A stretch of DNA of 64,000 nt from Begonia masoniana (taxonomy: Eukaryota; Streptophyta; Magnoliopsida; Cucurbitales; Begoniaceae): assembly GCA_022432975.1 (NCBI GenBank), contig CM039511.1, positions 19,122,557 through 19,186,556 on the forward strand, read 5' to 3'. Below the pieces are notes generated by a model. That model did no database searches and had not been told where the DNA came from. It was given only the letters and a program-made list of their open reading frames with translations. Positions within the stretch are counted from its first letter, which is position 1, and each line of letters starts with the position of its first letter. Shown here in pieces: positions 46,501 to 58,339 of the stretch. Both the position numbers and the translations under genes were made by a program.

Positions 46501-49500
46501 CACAATGACTTTTAGAGATGAGGACAAGATCATGAATATTCTACAAAAGGATAACCCATTAGTATCTGAGGTAAATATCCCTATTCTTTCTGTGAAGGAT
46601 TTCTATGCGATTCATATATGATATTTAGAATTTTATCTGATATATATTTTTTACATATGAAATATGAATAGCTGGAAGGCGACGATGGTTCAGATATTGG
46701 GCTTGCTTTGCCTGCCAATGATCCATCGGTGATTTTATTTGTGGATAGGTCATCTAACTCAGCAGGGATAAGAAGAACAATTAAGGACGCTCTTACTGCA
46801 TTTAAAGAAATAGCACTGAAGTTTCATACTTCAAATCAGATTGCAGAAAAAAAAGGTAAAGTGATTGATCAAGCTTCAGTCCAAGAATATCAAAGGACAC
46901 AAGGCACATCTGGACATCCCTTTTTGAAACTATCCTCAACGATACAGACGATCAAAGTAAAGGACAAGATGTCAAATGTTATGGTTGTGAACGAAGGTAA
47001 ATCCATTCCATTGGACAAGATAGTTTCGCATGCGCAAGGCAGTTCCTTGCATGATATACTTTCCTATCTCCTCCAGCAAAAGAAGGAGGCTAAACTAAGC
47101 ACACTTGCGCAGGAGTTGGGGTTTCGACTTCTATCAAATGATATTGATATTAAGCTGCCGCATTCATTGCCTTTCAAGGAGGCAGAAGTTCAGGCTCATC
47201 AACTTTTACCAGAGCATGCTCAGGGAGGCATTGCCACTGATCGTATTGGTATAGATGAAGACCAATTGAAATACAGGGAAAGCATACATCCACAGAAGAA
47301 TATAAAAGATTCCCAATTACATAATGCCGAATCTTTTTCTGAATTTAAGTTAGAAAAAAATATTGCTAGTCTTAACTCTGAAAAGTTGATCTCTGTGGAG
47401 TATGAGCAATCTGCTAGCATTCTGGAATCAGCTTTTCTCGAAGAGTTGAGAGCTCAAGCAAAAAGTTCTTTACAGATTGGTGAGTCCCCTGTAGAACAGC
47501 CTCCCTTTCAAGGTTTTAAGGTTTCCTTCTTCTTCACTGATGGCAATTACCGGTTACTACAATCTCTGACTGGCGGATCAATGATTCCATCTTTGGTAGT
47601 AGTTGATCCCATTCTGCAGCAGCACTATGTATTTCCAGATGAGAAAAAAATCAACTATTCTTCTATGGGGGTATTTCTACAAAGCTTTCTCAATAGAAGT
47701 TTACAACCTTATCAACAGTCTGAATCTGTCGTCAAATCCCGTAGAAATCCAGTTAATCCACCCTTTGTTAATTTGAAATTTCATGAGGTGGATTCCATCC
47801 CTCGAATAACAACTCTTTCTTTCTCTGAGCTGGTTCCTTGCTTGAATCAATCTAAATCCCAAAAAGCGGTTGATTCTCGGGACAAAGATGTGTTGGTTCT
47901 GTTTAGCAACATATGGTGTGGATTTTGCCATAGAATGGAACTAGTTGTCCGAGAAGTATATCGAGCTATGAAGACTTACAGTAATATGTTGGAGAAGGAA
48001 TATGAAGATGGGAAAATCGTGTTGACCAGTGGTGAGTACTTTTTTCTTCATTGTATGGCCCTTATATTTTCTTTATTGCTTCATCATGTACCCTTCGCAT
48101 GGCAGAAAGACTGAAGGAGGAAATATCAAATCTTCCTTTGATCTACTTAATGGACTGCACGTTGAATGACTGTAGTCAAATACTGAAGTCAATTGACCAG
48201 GTACTTGTGGAAATCGTATTGGGCATGAAAGAGTAGCTTATTTTTCTCCCTTTAGAGTATATAATGGTCAACTTGTAGTAAGTTTATGTGGCTTTTGTGA
48301 ACTTGCTGTTTGCAGAGAGAAGTTTATCCCGCTCTGGTACTATTTCTGGCAAAAAGTAAAAAATCTTTCCTTTATGAAGGAGATATTGCTGTGACAGATA
48401 TCATTAGATTTATGACAGAATATAGCAGTAACTTGCAGAATCTTACTGGTGAGAAAGGTAAGATTATTAAAAAAACATTCTTACCCTTGCATTTTTTTTT
48501 TGACAATTGATATTCTTAAGATCGATTTTTCAAATATATTGTTTGAACAAAAAATACTCCACGATTCTGTGAATAAATTTAGAATTAGGTATAATACGAT
48601 TCAAAATATTTTCTTAATTGATAAAACAACATAATTTTGTTTCGAGTTACTTTGCTTTTTAACTAGTTTGTCGTCTTAAATTTACTGGCCATGGTAATTC
48701 CACCATTTTTGACTTTGTTGAAGCATTTTAGTTTTGGCTGGACATGCTGCTTTTGGGGATTAAATATTTGGTTTCCAAATATTTTATTTGTAGATTGCTG
48801 TTGGACAAAATGATTGCTTGTCCAATTGAAGTGATTGTAAATGGTCTTCTGATAAGTATTGCCACAATATATTATCAAATTCACATAGACAATACACAAA
48901 AACACACTTTATATATTCATAAGCACAAATTACATCGATTTAGCAGAGATTCTAGTTTTGTCATTCCTATCCTGTCTTTTCCCTCTCATCTCCTATTTAT
49001 TTCTTAATACAAACTAAAAATTGTATGTAATTCAAAATAGAAACTACCCATAACGTAATTACTAAATTACCTTTCATATAATATATTATTGCCCTTCCTA
49101 ACCATAGCCTTTTGTCCTCTGATTAATTATCTTTTCAAATTTTGGCAATTGTAGGAATTATATGGAATGTAGATGCAAGTCGGGGAGGGCGTCAAACTAT
49201 AGTAAGAGATGCAGAATCAACTTCAATTTCAGAGAAATCTTTTGTCACAACAGACAACATCCATGAAGTCATAATGAAAAACAGAATATCAGAAAGTGTC
49301 ACAAGATTTGACCATATCGAAGATTCTAACATATCAAAGGGCACAGCCGAAGCCACTCGCCACCTGGCAGTTGGATCCATTTTTGTATCGACTGAAAAAC
49401 TTGTTGGAGTTCAACCATTTGACAATTCAAAGATTCTAATCGTCGAGGTAGATCAGAATCGTGGGTTTCATGGTGTGATCATCAACAAGCATATCAGATG

Positions 49501-49864
49501 GGACTCTCTGCAGGAGCTCGGAGATGGTTTTGATATGTTAGGCGGGGCCCCTTTGTCCTTCGGGGGCCCACTCGTTAGGCGAAAAATGCCACTTTTAGCT
49601 TTGACTAAAAGGGTAATGGAAGAGCAGGATCATTATCCTGAAGTATTACCAGGCGTTTACTTTCTTGATCATTCAGCAGTGAGTCATGAAATTGAAGAGA
49701 TTGAATCAGGAAATTATTCACTTTCAGATTACTGGTTTTTTGTGGGGTACTCAAGCTGGGGATGGGAGCAGCTCTTTGATGAGATTGCCGAAGAACACTG
49801 GAGCCTAGCCGATGACAGTATGAAATTCTTTGATTGGCCCGAAAATTTAACGTCATTTGCGTAA
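43558..49864 (+). CDS. Thioredoxin-fold / UPF0301 (AlgH-like) two-part secretory protein
   Basis: Eight exons by GT-AG junctions that keep frame: 43558-43738, 44451-44861, 45986-46047, 46178-46570, 46672-48031, 48106-48200, 48316-48457, 49155-49864; 3354 nt, about 1117 residues. The start at 43558 gives a signal peptide (basic, then AICIFLLVLLAAECSA). The frame is also open from an ATG at 43366, which would bury the signal. Residues about 30-190 look like a thioredoxin-like segment with CGWT at about 175-178, lacking a second Cys. A second thioredoxin-like segment has CGFC at about 765-768. Residues about 952-1105 match UPF0301/DUF179 ('GSIFVSTEKLVGVQPF', 'NRGFHGVIINKHI', 'GGPLVRRKMPL', 'DYWFFVGYSSWGWEQL'). 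The order matches an uncharacterised plant family that includes, from memory, Arabidopsis AT3G19780. An ER or secretory redox role is inference. No stop or frameshift is seen. Confidence 0.88.
45118..45897. repeat. 396-bp tandem duplication in intron 2 of the host gene
   Basis: 45118-45513 and 45514-45897 are almost identical, each ending in a long poly-T run (about 18-24 T). The only clear internal changes are at the start and GTCTGGAC versus GTTTGGAC. The splice sites of the intron are unaffected. Confidence 0.92.
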
Positions 49865-50012
49865 CCCCACACTGCGGTATTGCTTCTTAAAACAACTGAG
49901 ATGTAATCTTCATTTTTCGATATAACTTTGTGAATATAGGCATATGTAGCAACCTGTTATGCTCTAACTGGTTTGGAGTTGACAAATAATTTGGTTGCAA
50001 CTTTTATGCAAC
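49865..50012 (+). other. 3' untranslated region and flank of the host gene
   Basis: Non-coding, T-rich. No canonical polyadenylation hexamer stands out. Confidence 0.45.
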
Positions 50013-51154
50013 TCTCCAAAAACTAATTTTATGCTGCAGGCGTATTCAGTTCGAGAGTTTCTTTTTTCCACTTATGAGCGTGCATTTTTCACTATAAAAT
50101 GTGAGAACAAACAGGGCACTCCCTTTTTGGCAAAGCTTCTTGAACTTTTGAGGGCTTGTCTGCAGGTACCGTGATTATCTTAGCCGGTTTTTTTGACAGT
50201 AGAGTTTATTTTTATAATATGTCAAAGTTGAAGGTTATGTAGGTTAAAAGTTAATAGTTTAAAATATATTTTTAGTCCTTGTGTTGTAAAGGTTACTTCA
50301 AATTAATCCTACATTTTTACGTTTTTAATTGGATTAACGTCAGAAATCTGAGCGCTTCAATCGTCAGAAATCTGAGCGCTTCAATCGTCAGAAATCTGAG
50401 CGCTTCAATCGTCAGAAATCTGAGCGCTTCAATCGTCAGAAATCTGAGCGCTTCAATCGTCAGAAATCTGAGCGCTTCAATCGTCAGAAATCTGAGCGCT
50501 TCAATCGTCAGAAATCTGAGCGCTTCAATCGTCAGAAATCTGAGCGCTTCAATCGTCAGAAATCTGAGCGCTTCAATCGTCAGAAATCTGAGCGCTTCAA
50601 TCGTCAGAAATCTGAGCGCTTCAATCGTCAGAAATCTGAGCGCTTCAATCGTCAGAAATCTGAGCGCTTCAATCGTCAGAAATCTGAGCGCTTCAATCGT
50701 CAGAAATCTGAGCGCTTCAATCGTCAGAAATCTGAGCGCTTCAATCGTCAGAAATCTGAGCGCTTCAATCGTCAGAAATCTGAGCGCTTCAATCGTCAGA
50801 AATCTGAGCGCTTCAATCGTCAGAAATCTGAGCGCTTCACTCCAAAACTAATTTATTGCTGCAGGGCGTATTCAGTTCGAGAGTTTCTTTTTTCCACTTA
50901 TGAGCGTGCATTTTTCACTATAAAATGTTGAGAACAAACAGGGCACTCCCCTTTTTTGGCAAAGCTTCTTGAACTTTGAGGGCTTGTCTGCCGGTACCGT
51001 GATTATCTTAGCCGGTTTTTTTTGACAGTAGAGTTTATTTTTATAATATGTCAAAGTTGAAGTTTATGTAGGTTAAAGTTAATAGTTTAAAATATATTTT
51101 AGTCCTTGTGTTGTAAAGGTACTTCAATTACTCCTAATTTTCCGTTTTTTAATT
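50013..51154. repeat. Duplicated gene-flank block around a 24-bp array
   Basis: The block 50013-50335 ('CTCCAAAAACTAATTTTATG' to 'TTTTTAATTGGATTAACG') recurs at 50840-51154 after the first 24-bp array. The two copies differ mainly by single-base insertions or deletions in homopolymers. Copy 1 runs straight into the array, whereas copy 2 runs into the left inverted repeat of the Mutator-like element. Confidence 0.85.
50338..50838. repeat. 24-bp minisatellite array 1, about 21 units
   Basis: A perfect tandem containing CAGAAATCTGAGCGCTTCAA plus TCGT. The RNLSASIV-repeat ORF is an artefact. The same unit makes up array 2 at 51239-51597. Confidence 0.95.
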
Positions 51155-51241
51155 GGATATTAAGTACAAAAAAAGCTTCAACTTTCCGAAAAAAATGTCA
51201 AAAAAAAAACTTAAAGTTTTGAAAGTGCAAATAAATCTTTG
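51155..51241 (+). repeat. Left terminal inverted repeat of the Mutator-like element
   Basis: It aligns with the reverse complement of 58739-58825 through 'AAGTACAAA', 'CTTCAACTTTCCGAAAA', 'CTTAAAGTTTTGAAAGTGCA' and 'AAATCTTTGCG' with small indels. Confidence 0.88.
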
Positions 51242-51597
51242 CGCTTCAATCGTCAGAAATCTGAGCGCTTCAATCGTCAGAAATCTGAGCGCTTCAATCG
51301 TCAGAAATCTGAGCGCTTCAATCGTCAGAAATCTGAGCGCTTCAATCGTCAGAAATCTGAGCGCTTCAATCGTCAGAAATCTGAGCGCTTCAATCGTCAG
51401 AAATCTGAGCGCTTCAATCGTCAGAAATCTGAGCGCTTCAATCGTCAGAAATCTGAGCGCTTCAATCGTCAGAAATCTGAGCGCTTCAATCGTCAGAAAT
51501 CTGAGCGCTTCAATCGTCAGAAATCTGAGCGCTTCAATCGTCAGAAATCTGAGCGCTTCAATCGTCAGAAATCTGAGCGCTTCAATCGTCAGAAATC
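51239..51597. repeat. 24-bp minisatellite array 2, about 15 units
   Basis: Same unit as array 1 (CAGAAATCTGAGCGCTTCAA plus TCGT), inside the element directly after its left inverted repeat. The last unit grades into 'CAGAAATCGACCGAATTTCG'. Confidence 0.95.
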
Positions 51598-51798
51598 GAC
51601 CGAATTTCGCTAAACCGACCCAAATTCGTCAAAACCACGCCGAAATCGTCACATTTTCGCCGAAATCGCCACAGCCGACCCATTTTAGCCTCGATTTTGC
51701 AAAAATTTGAGAGTGAATTTTAGAAAATCCCACAAATCCGAGCCTACACCCAAAAAAATCTGAAAATCCTTCCAGAAAATCGCCCAAACCAACCTGAA

Positions 51799-53009
51799 AT
51801 GCCCCCCCGAACTTTTGTTGATCGAAAGGTTTCCCAGACAACAAATCGGGAGGAGGAGCCGCAGCCTTCGTCGATGGAATTTCGAAACCGGGCGTGTGAG
51901 GAGCAATTTGAGCGGGATACGTCAAACTGCTCGATTATTTATGGAAAGACTGTCAACTTTAGCGGTTCTGAGTCATTGGAGATTAAAGAGATATTTGACA
52001 ACATCTCCTTGCACGGGGTGTACGACATGCAAGGAGATAGCTGTGACAGAGTGGTTCGCCTATTTTATGCGAATTTGATTGGTTCATGGAAACGGGGTAC
52101 GTGGAGTCGTACCTATTCGGTATGGATATTGTCGTCTTTGCAAGCGTCATCAACGAATTAATCAGATTTTATGAAGTATACGCGGAGAAATATTATCACT
52201 CTTCCCGAGAGTGATTTTGCCCGGACTACAGAAGGAATGAAGTTCATAAGGCAAATACATTGCAATTCAAACATTGCAGGCTTTGTGAAGCCAATATCGA
52301 AGACCTTGAACGTCAATACTCGGGTTGTTCACAACCTAATCAGCCACATCCTATTGCCAAGAGATGGACACAAAGATCTTGTTAGTTGGATGAATCTCTA
52401 TATTATGCAGAAGCTATACAGCGACGAGACGTTCGACTTAGGATTCATGATTGCAAGTCATATGCACGAAGTTGGGCGAACAAAAAACAAGAGTTTGCCG
52501 TTCGGTTCATTAATTTGGAAAATCGTAGAGCAATCTCAGCTTCGTGTGCCTAGAGGAGAGCATATCAGATCAAACAAATCAGACGATGTATTTGACAGGA
52601 TTCATCTTACTCGGATGGGTCTGGTTGAAGTCGACGGGTCTTGGATGTCCAAGGGAGATTCTGGAGCCTCTACATCTCGGGATGTTCTGATGGAGGACAA
52701 CACACCACCGAGAACGCTGACGCCAGTGCTACCGAGGACGCCACCGCCACCTTCACTGCACTGCCATTGCACCTCCACGAGGCTAGTATGTGGGAGCAGA
52801 GGTTTGACAGGCTAGAATATCATCTTGTCGAGATGAGGCGGAGGTTGGACATGATGCACGACATGTGGGATCAGAGGTGGGAGATCATGCAGGAGAGGCA
52901 AGATTTGATGAGATTGTCTCAAATACGGCTCGAAGACGCCTTCGAGCGTTGGCGTGCGCGGAGGCGGCGATGGCGACGATGCCCCATCTCCACCTTTACC
53001 GTAGTTTAG
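51799..53009 (+). pseudogene. Accessory ORF remnant of the Mutator-like element (plant transposon-protein domain)
   Basis: Starting at ATG 51799, the readable product uses three frames. 'VRLFYANLIG' ends frame 1. A shift near 52083 gives 'ESYLFGMDIVVFASVINELI'. A further shift near 52190 gives 'VVHNLISHILLPRDGHKDLV' and 'NKSLPFGSLIWKIVE'. Then come a proline/threonine-rich linker ('TPVLPRTPPPPSL', about 52710) and, in yet another frame, a helical, charged C terminus ('RRRLDMMHDMWDQRW') ending at 53009. The N-terminal 250 residues are collinear with the copia accessory ORF at 8335-10563. It faces the transposase gene, as mudrB faces mudrA in maize MuDR, but it is not a recognisable MURB. Function unknown. 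Confidence 0.78.
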
Positions 53010-53694
53010 TTTATGTTGTATATTCGTTTTAATGTACTTCTTATGTTTGTCATTTTTGTATAGTTTATTTTTATTCTATAGATTAGTTTAACTTATTTGT
53101 GTACTAGATTTGTCTGTTGGAAATATTTTTGTGATTTAAATATACAGGAATTGTTTGAAGATAGCTATGGGGGAGTCATAAAACAAATGAAATTGTGACC
53201 ATTTTTTCAATTTTAATTTTATATTTTATTATAAATTAATAAATTAATTTTATATTTAATCTTTTTAATTTGATTAATAAATTAAGTTATGTGTTTAATA
53301 ATTAAACATTTTTTATTAATTAATGTATTTACTTAATTAAATACGTTAAAGTAATAAACGTGTTTTTTAATTTCTTTAATTAATTAATTAATTAAAGTAA
53401 TTAACGAGATTAATTACTTTAAAATAGTTAACTTAACTTTAATAACCAATTAAATTAGTCAATTAAATAATTTACGTGTTTAATAAATTAAATTAAATGT
53501 GTTAAACACTTTAATTAATGAATTAATGTAAACTTTAATTAATGAATTAAATTAAACGTGTTAAACACTTTAATTAATGAATTAATATTAAATTATTTTA
53601 TTATTTAATTATAAAATTAAATCACGTGTTTAATGAAATAATTAATTAAACAATGTCATGCGTTTATTTAATTAATCAATTTCAAACATTACAT
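53010..53694. other. AT-rich spacer between the convergent ORFs
   Basis: Dense TTAATTAA-type sequence without ORFs. It could hold the 3' ends of both transcripts. Confidence 0.6.
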
Positions 53695-55768
53695 TCAATG
53701 ATTTCTACCTTGCATCGCGGATTCTTGCGTCCCTTCAAATTCATTGAAACCCATAAATGTGTCTTCTGCAGCAGCGTCTGAAGTTGATCCCCGATGAGGA
53801 CAAGTACGAATGTTATTCCCTTGCTGCCGACATATGCCACACGTCATCTTCGAGTTCTTCTTATTAATTTTCAAACTCGACAGTTCATCGATATTTCGCA
53901 CTCGTCTTTTTCGGTCTACTAGGTTGGCGATGTCTTTTGGGCGGCATGAGTGTCGTCATAGCCGGTCACATTTGTGGGTCGTTCATGGGTTGAATAAATT
54001 GTGAATACTTCTGCATATAAGTCACTCGGTGATAGTAAGGATGCACGTACCTTTCCAGTTCCACTCTCATTTTATTAATGCAGGGAATGGAGTGGACACA
54101 AGGGATTCCAGTCAACTTAAATCTGGTGCACTCCCACACACCCATATTCATGTCGACCTTGTATTGTTCATAACCGTTGTTGACCTCAAATCGTGCATCT
54201 CCTGCTAACTGAGCACTCCAGCTGTGAGCTGAAATTTTTAGATTCTCAAGTTTTTTCTTTATGCGGGGACATAGAATGTCTATTGATTGGGCCATCTTCT
54301 CAAACTTTTTGATAATGCGAGTCATCAAATCCTTTCGTATTGTCTCGAACATGGTGATAATCGGTTTGTTTTTGGCAGGCAATAGAACTGCATTGTATGA
54401 CTCCAACAAATTATTCAAGTCTATATCGCACTTAGGGATCGAAGAGAAGGCATAACTAGCCCAATATCTATGTTCTTCCCTTCGAAGCCATGCGTGGGCT
54501 TCCGAGTTTAACTGAAATAATTTTCTCATTTCTATTTCGAAATGATGATGGGTGGGGGCTCTGGCCGCTTTCTACATCGCCTCTCTGTACCTTTTGCCCC
54601 GTAAAAGACTTTTGAAATTTGCATACATATGTCGTAGGCAGAAGCAGTGTTTGGCGAAAGGAAATTCGTTCTCAACAGCATTTCGCAATCCCTGATATTT
54701 GAAAGAAAAACCAAATCAAGATTAGCAACAATATAATTATCTAAGAATTGGAAATGTATTATACCTTTTGTCGATCCAAAATAATTGTCCATCTCTCTCT
54801 CAATCCCATATTCAAGTCTTGCTTCAAAATTCGCAAAAATCACGTCCATGTGTCCTCAGTTTCTTTTTCAACGTTGGCAACGGCAACAAGATATATTCTA
54901 TCGTTGCCATCAATACTGACGGCCATCAGTAATTGGTCGGGACAAGAGCCCTTTAGATGACAACCATCCAAACAGATGACAGTGCATCCGTGCTGCAGCA
55001 AAGCTGCTTTGCAAGCAGTTATGCACATATATACTCTTTGACATATCATTAAAGTACTTCCTGTATCGTAAGTATGTACTGCTATGTGCTGCCCGGATTT
55101 GATTTATATATTTTTGATGCGTACGACCAGACTAGTTTGTACTCTTCATCGCCATCGCTTTCGTTTAGTGTTCGAGCTATGCTCCTTGCTCTTTTGGCAA
55201 TATCATGCGTAATGTTGACAGTAAAATCCTTCATGACTGTCTCGATGATGGAAGGGATAGCCTATATAGGTTGATTTTTAAATCTATCAAGATAATGAAT
55301 TGTAAAATTTTTTACTCTAGCATTTCGATTCTCAACTACCCTCGCACAGTTGTGAGAATTGACCAAACACTTTATTTGATAGCTCTCCTCGTCTTGCATC
55401 TTCGAAGCATGTAGTCGCCATGGAAATCCGTCTGCGCATCTAGCTGTTAGTCGCTTATTGTCACTTTGGACAAATGTGATGCTGAAACCCTCTTTCAAAG
55501 AATATAGTTCTATTTCTTTTTTAATTTGTTTTATATAATTATATGTTCTTCCCAAACAAAAATCCTTTGAGTTTTCTTCACATATCGGCAAGTTTTCCAC
55601 CACATCAACGTCCGATCTGATCGGTGTTTGCAGCTCCTCGTCTAGAGTTACAAATGTCGAATACGCCTCAATATTTTCATTGTTAGTATGCGAATACAAT
55701 TCCATATCAACATCAAAATTTGTTTGCTCATTTAAATCGATAAATCTTCTTGGATCCATTGTCTTCAA
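53695..55768 (-). pseudogene. MuDR-type transposase remnant
   Basis: The ATG lies near 55760 ('MDPRRFIDLNEQ'). An acidic N-terminal region is followed by the MuDR DNA-binding type domain ('SITFVQSDNKRLTARCADGF', 'PWRLHAS', 'NSHNCARVVENRNA'). An in-frame TAG stands near 55260, then 'DFTVNITHDIAKRARS' and another TAG near 55075. The MULE core follows, with 'VICLDGCHLKGSCPDQLL' (first catalytic Asp) and 'VANVEKETEDTW', then 'SYAFSSIPKCDIDLNNLLES'. Next come a SWIM zinc finger (CTRFKLTGIPCVHSI) and a CCHC-like C-terminal knuckle (CGICRQQGNNIRTC). Several frame changes and stops make it non-functional. Confidence 0.88.
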
Positions 55769-56050
55769 AGGAAAATGAAAAATAAATAATAATTCAGAAA
55801 TAATAAATTAGTAAATAGTAGCAAAATAATTAAAGGTGAAATACACATATCAATAATTACTATAAAAAAATATCTCTAAAAAAATTTAAAAATATTAATA
55901 AATAATTTAGAAATAATAAAATAGTAAATAACAGTAAAATAATATTTAATGGAAAAGACATTAATATTCATGAATAATACATTTAATTTGAGAACACCAC
56001 TTATTCAAAGTATACTCCCGAAAGAAATACTGAAATAAATCAGTCACACT

Positions 56051-58267
56051 TGTGACAGCCTGTTACCCAATTCCGATCGGAATCCGAGAGGCAAGCCATC
56101 ACTCTGGGACATAACAGAAAACACAGACTATATTTTTTTTTTTGAAACTTTTAGGATGTTACAGGGAGAAGAAACCTTCTCTGGATTTAAAAACTGGGAG
56201 CTAATTTATAACCGGATCACAGAAGTGAATAACAGAAGAGACTGGGAAGAACAGAGAACAGAGATGGACGATGAGAATAAATAAACAGAATAAATAGAAA
56301 ATAAAGGCAGAAAAACATAGGCAGAAGACTGGCGGAAGAAGTGGATTTTAAACAAATGTGAACAGTGACAACGGTGGATGTGAATAAGACAAAAGTGTAC
56401 AGTGGCAGCGGTGAATGTGAATAAACAAAGGCAGCAGTGGATATGAATTTTAAAAGCAGCGGTGGATGTGAATACGACAAAAATGAACAGTGGCAGCGGT
56501 GGAGGCGGGCAGAAGTGCACTGTTCACCGGTGGACGTGAATAAGACAAAACAGATGACGTCAGGCGGATGATGTAAATTGTAAAGACAGCGGTGGATGCA
56601 ATTTTAAACGGGCAGCGGGCAGCGGTGGATATGATTTTTAGAACGGGCAGCTGTAGAAGTGAATTTAAAGCAGTTGTGGACGTGATCGGAAGATGTAGTT
56701 TAAAAGGGGAAGAATTTGACAACTTTTGACAGGATTACACGGAAACAGAAATCGTGAAAACAGAAAGTGTGAAAGCTTCACACTTCAGAAAAACGATTCA
56801 CAACATGATTTTTGGACATATCAAGAAAACACGACAGAATTCTAAGGAAATAGATTGCATGGATAACTCTAAAACCAGAGATAATCCATGCACGCCCTAA
56901 ATAGAAAATATTCCAAAGAATTCCAGAATACTTCAGAACATAAATTCAACTGTCAACTACAGAGGTTTTAAATACATCAACAACAGAATATTTTAGGAGA
57001 CAACTATCGACTGTTAAACAGAGATTTAAAACTCGAACATCAGAACCTATACATTACATATTCCCAACAGAATTTCCAACGGAGTTTTTAAAACAAAAAC
57101 ACAGAACCCCAACAGAGTTTTAAACAGAAACACCAGAGTTCCAGTAGGGTTTACAGACATGGACTTTACAAAAGAAACTTAAACCTTGGGACAGAAATAT
57201 GTCTGGCTACAGCAACCAACCCCCATGAGCTCGATCCGCCAACTACATCAAATCATCGTCTTGAGGCACAAAGTCCTCATCCACGGTTTTAGTACCTACA
57301 TCAGAGAGCTCACCTATCAGTCTAAAACTCAGTAAGAACATATAAATCCAGTGATGCATATGCTATGCATGAACTTTTCGGAATACAGTGACATTACAGA
57401 ACATTGTTATTATCTGTCAGAGGGGTATAAGTGGAGTTTATAGGGGAACTGGCAAGTGCACGACAGACACATAACAGATTTACAGAACAGAAACAGAACA
57501 GAACAGACAGAGCTGTACAGAACAGTAGGCCAGTCCCCGTCTCGCACTTAACCAATACATTACAGTCAGATTTTATCTTTCTTAAGTTCAAAACCGTGCA
57601 CAGAAAACTTTTGCATGTCTTTCGGGAAATCGTATATGCATGAGAATTTACAGTGCTTAAACGTAAAACGGCAAACAACAGAACGTAAGGTGTGACACAG
57701 ATAACTCAGAACTTATCTCTAACTTTCTCTACCCGAAACCACCCGACATACGTAGTACCTAGTATCTCTGTGATGTAGGGCCAACGTACGGATATGAACT
57801 TACCTGTTTGCTGTAGAGTTGATAGTCTTGAACGTCTCGGTTATGCACGGACCTTAGGCAGAAACAGAAGAAAAATCAAGGAAGATCGAAGGTGCTTGGA
57901 TGGATGATTTTCGTCTGGAAGAGAGGAAACAGAGAGGAAAGGATGCGTGTGAAGGTTCACATAGAAGAGAGGAGAATAGGTAGGTTTCTCAGCAAGTTAT
58001 GGACATTTGGCAACCATCCATTGGCTCTCTCCCACCAACCTTAATTCCTTCCCAATTTACCCCTTCATGCATCTCTAACTAATGGTTTCATTCACTCATA
58101 CATTAGTTTGGTTTTTATTCCGTTTTCCAAATATACATATTTATATGTATCTATATATAATTTCCATCGATTTGGTTTCCAACAAAACGTTCATTGTATT
58201 AATACCAAATTAATCCCACATAATGATTCGGGGAGAAATTACATAGGTAAAAATGCCGAGTGTTATA
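56051..58267 (-). mobile_element. Solo LTR (gypsy, Tekay-like) inside the Mutator-like element
   Basis: It begins TGTGACAGCCTG in plus direction and ends GAGTGTTATA. On the minus strand this is the TGTAACACTCGGC-type start with one change. TSD ACACT at 56046-56050 and 58268-58272. It shares the family segments (TTCAGTAAGAACAT-like, 'GAACTTACCTGTTTGC', 'AATTACATAGGTAAAAATGC'). It sits between the transposase ATG and its putative promoter. Confidence 0.88.
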
Positions 58268-58330
58268 ACACTAATAGGAGAGGTGGAGAGGAAAGTTGGA
58301 TGTGAGAAACAAGAGGAGGAGGGGGCGTGC

Positions 58331-58337
58331 TTAAATA
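58331..58337 (-). promoter_or_regulatory. Possible TATA box of the transposase gene
   Basis: TATTTAA on the minus strand, followed by a CT-rich leader (CCCCCTCCTCCTCTTG). The leader continues, beyond the nested solo LTR, to the transposase start. Plausible but unproven. Confidence 0.35.
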
Positions 58338-58339
58338 GG

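Noticed and set aside
50279..51710. Repeat-protein ORFs (RNLSASIV units) or a CRISPR-like array
   Set aside because: The 24-bp units are directly adjacent with no unique spacers, in a plant nuclear context; it is a minisatellite.
58268..58285. CACTA transposon end (CACTAATAGGAG)
   Set aside because: It is the TSD of the nested solo LTR joined to Mutator-element leader; no matching TAGTG end or transposase was seen.
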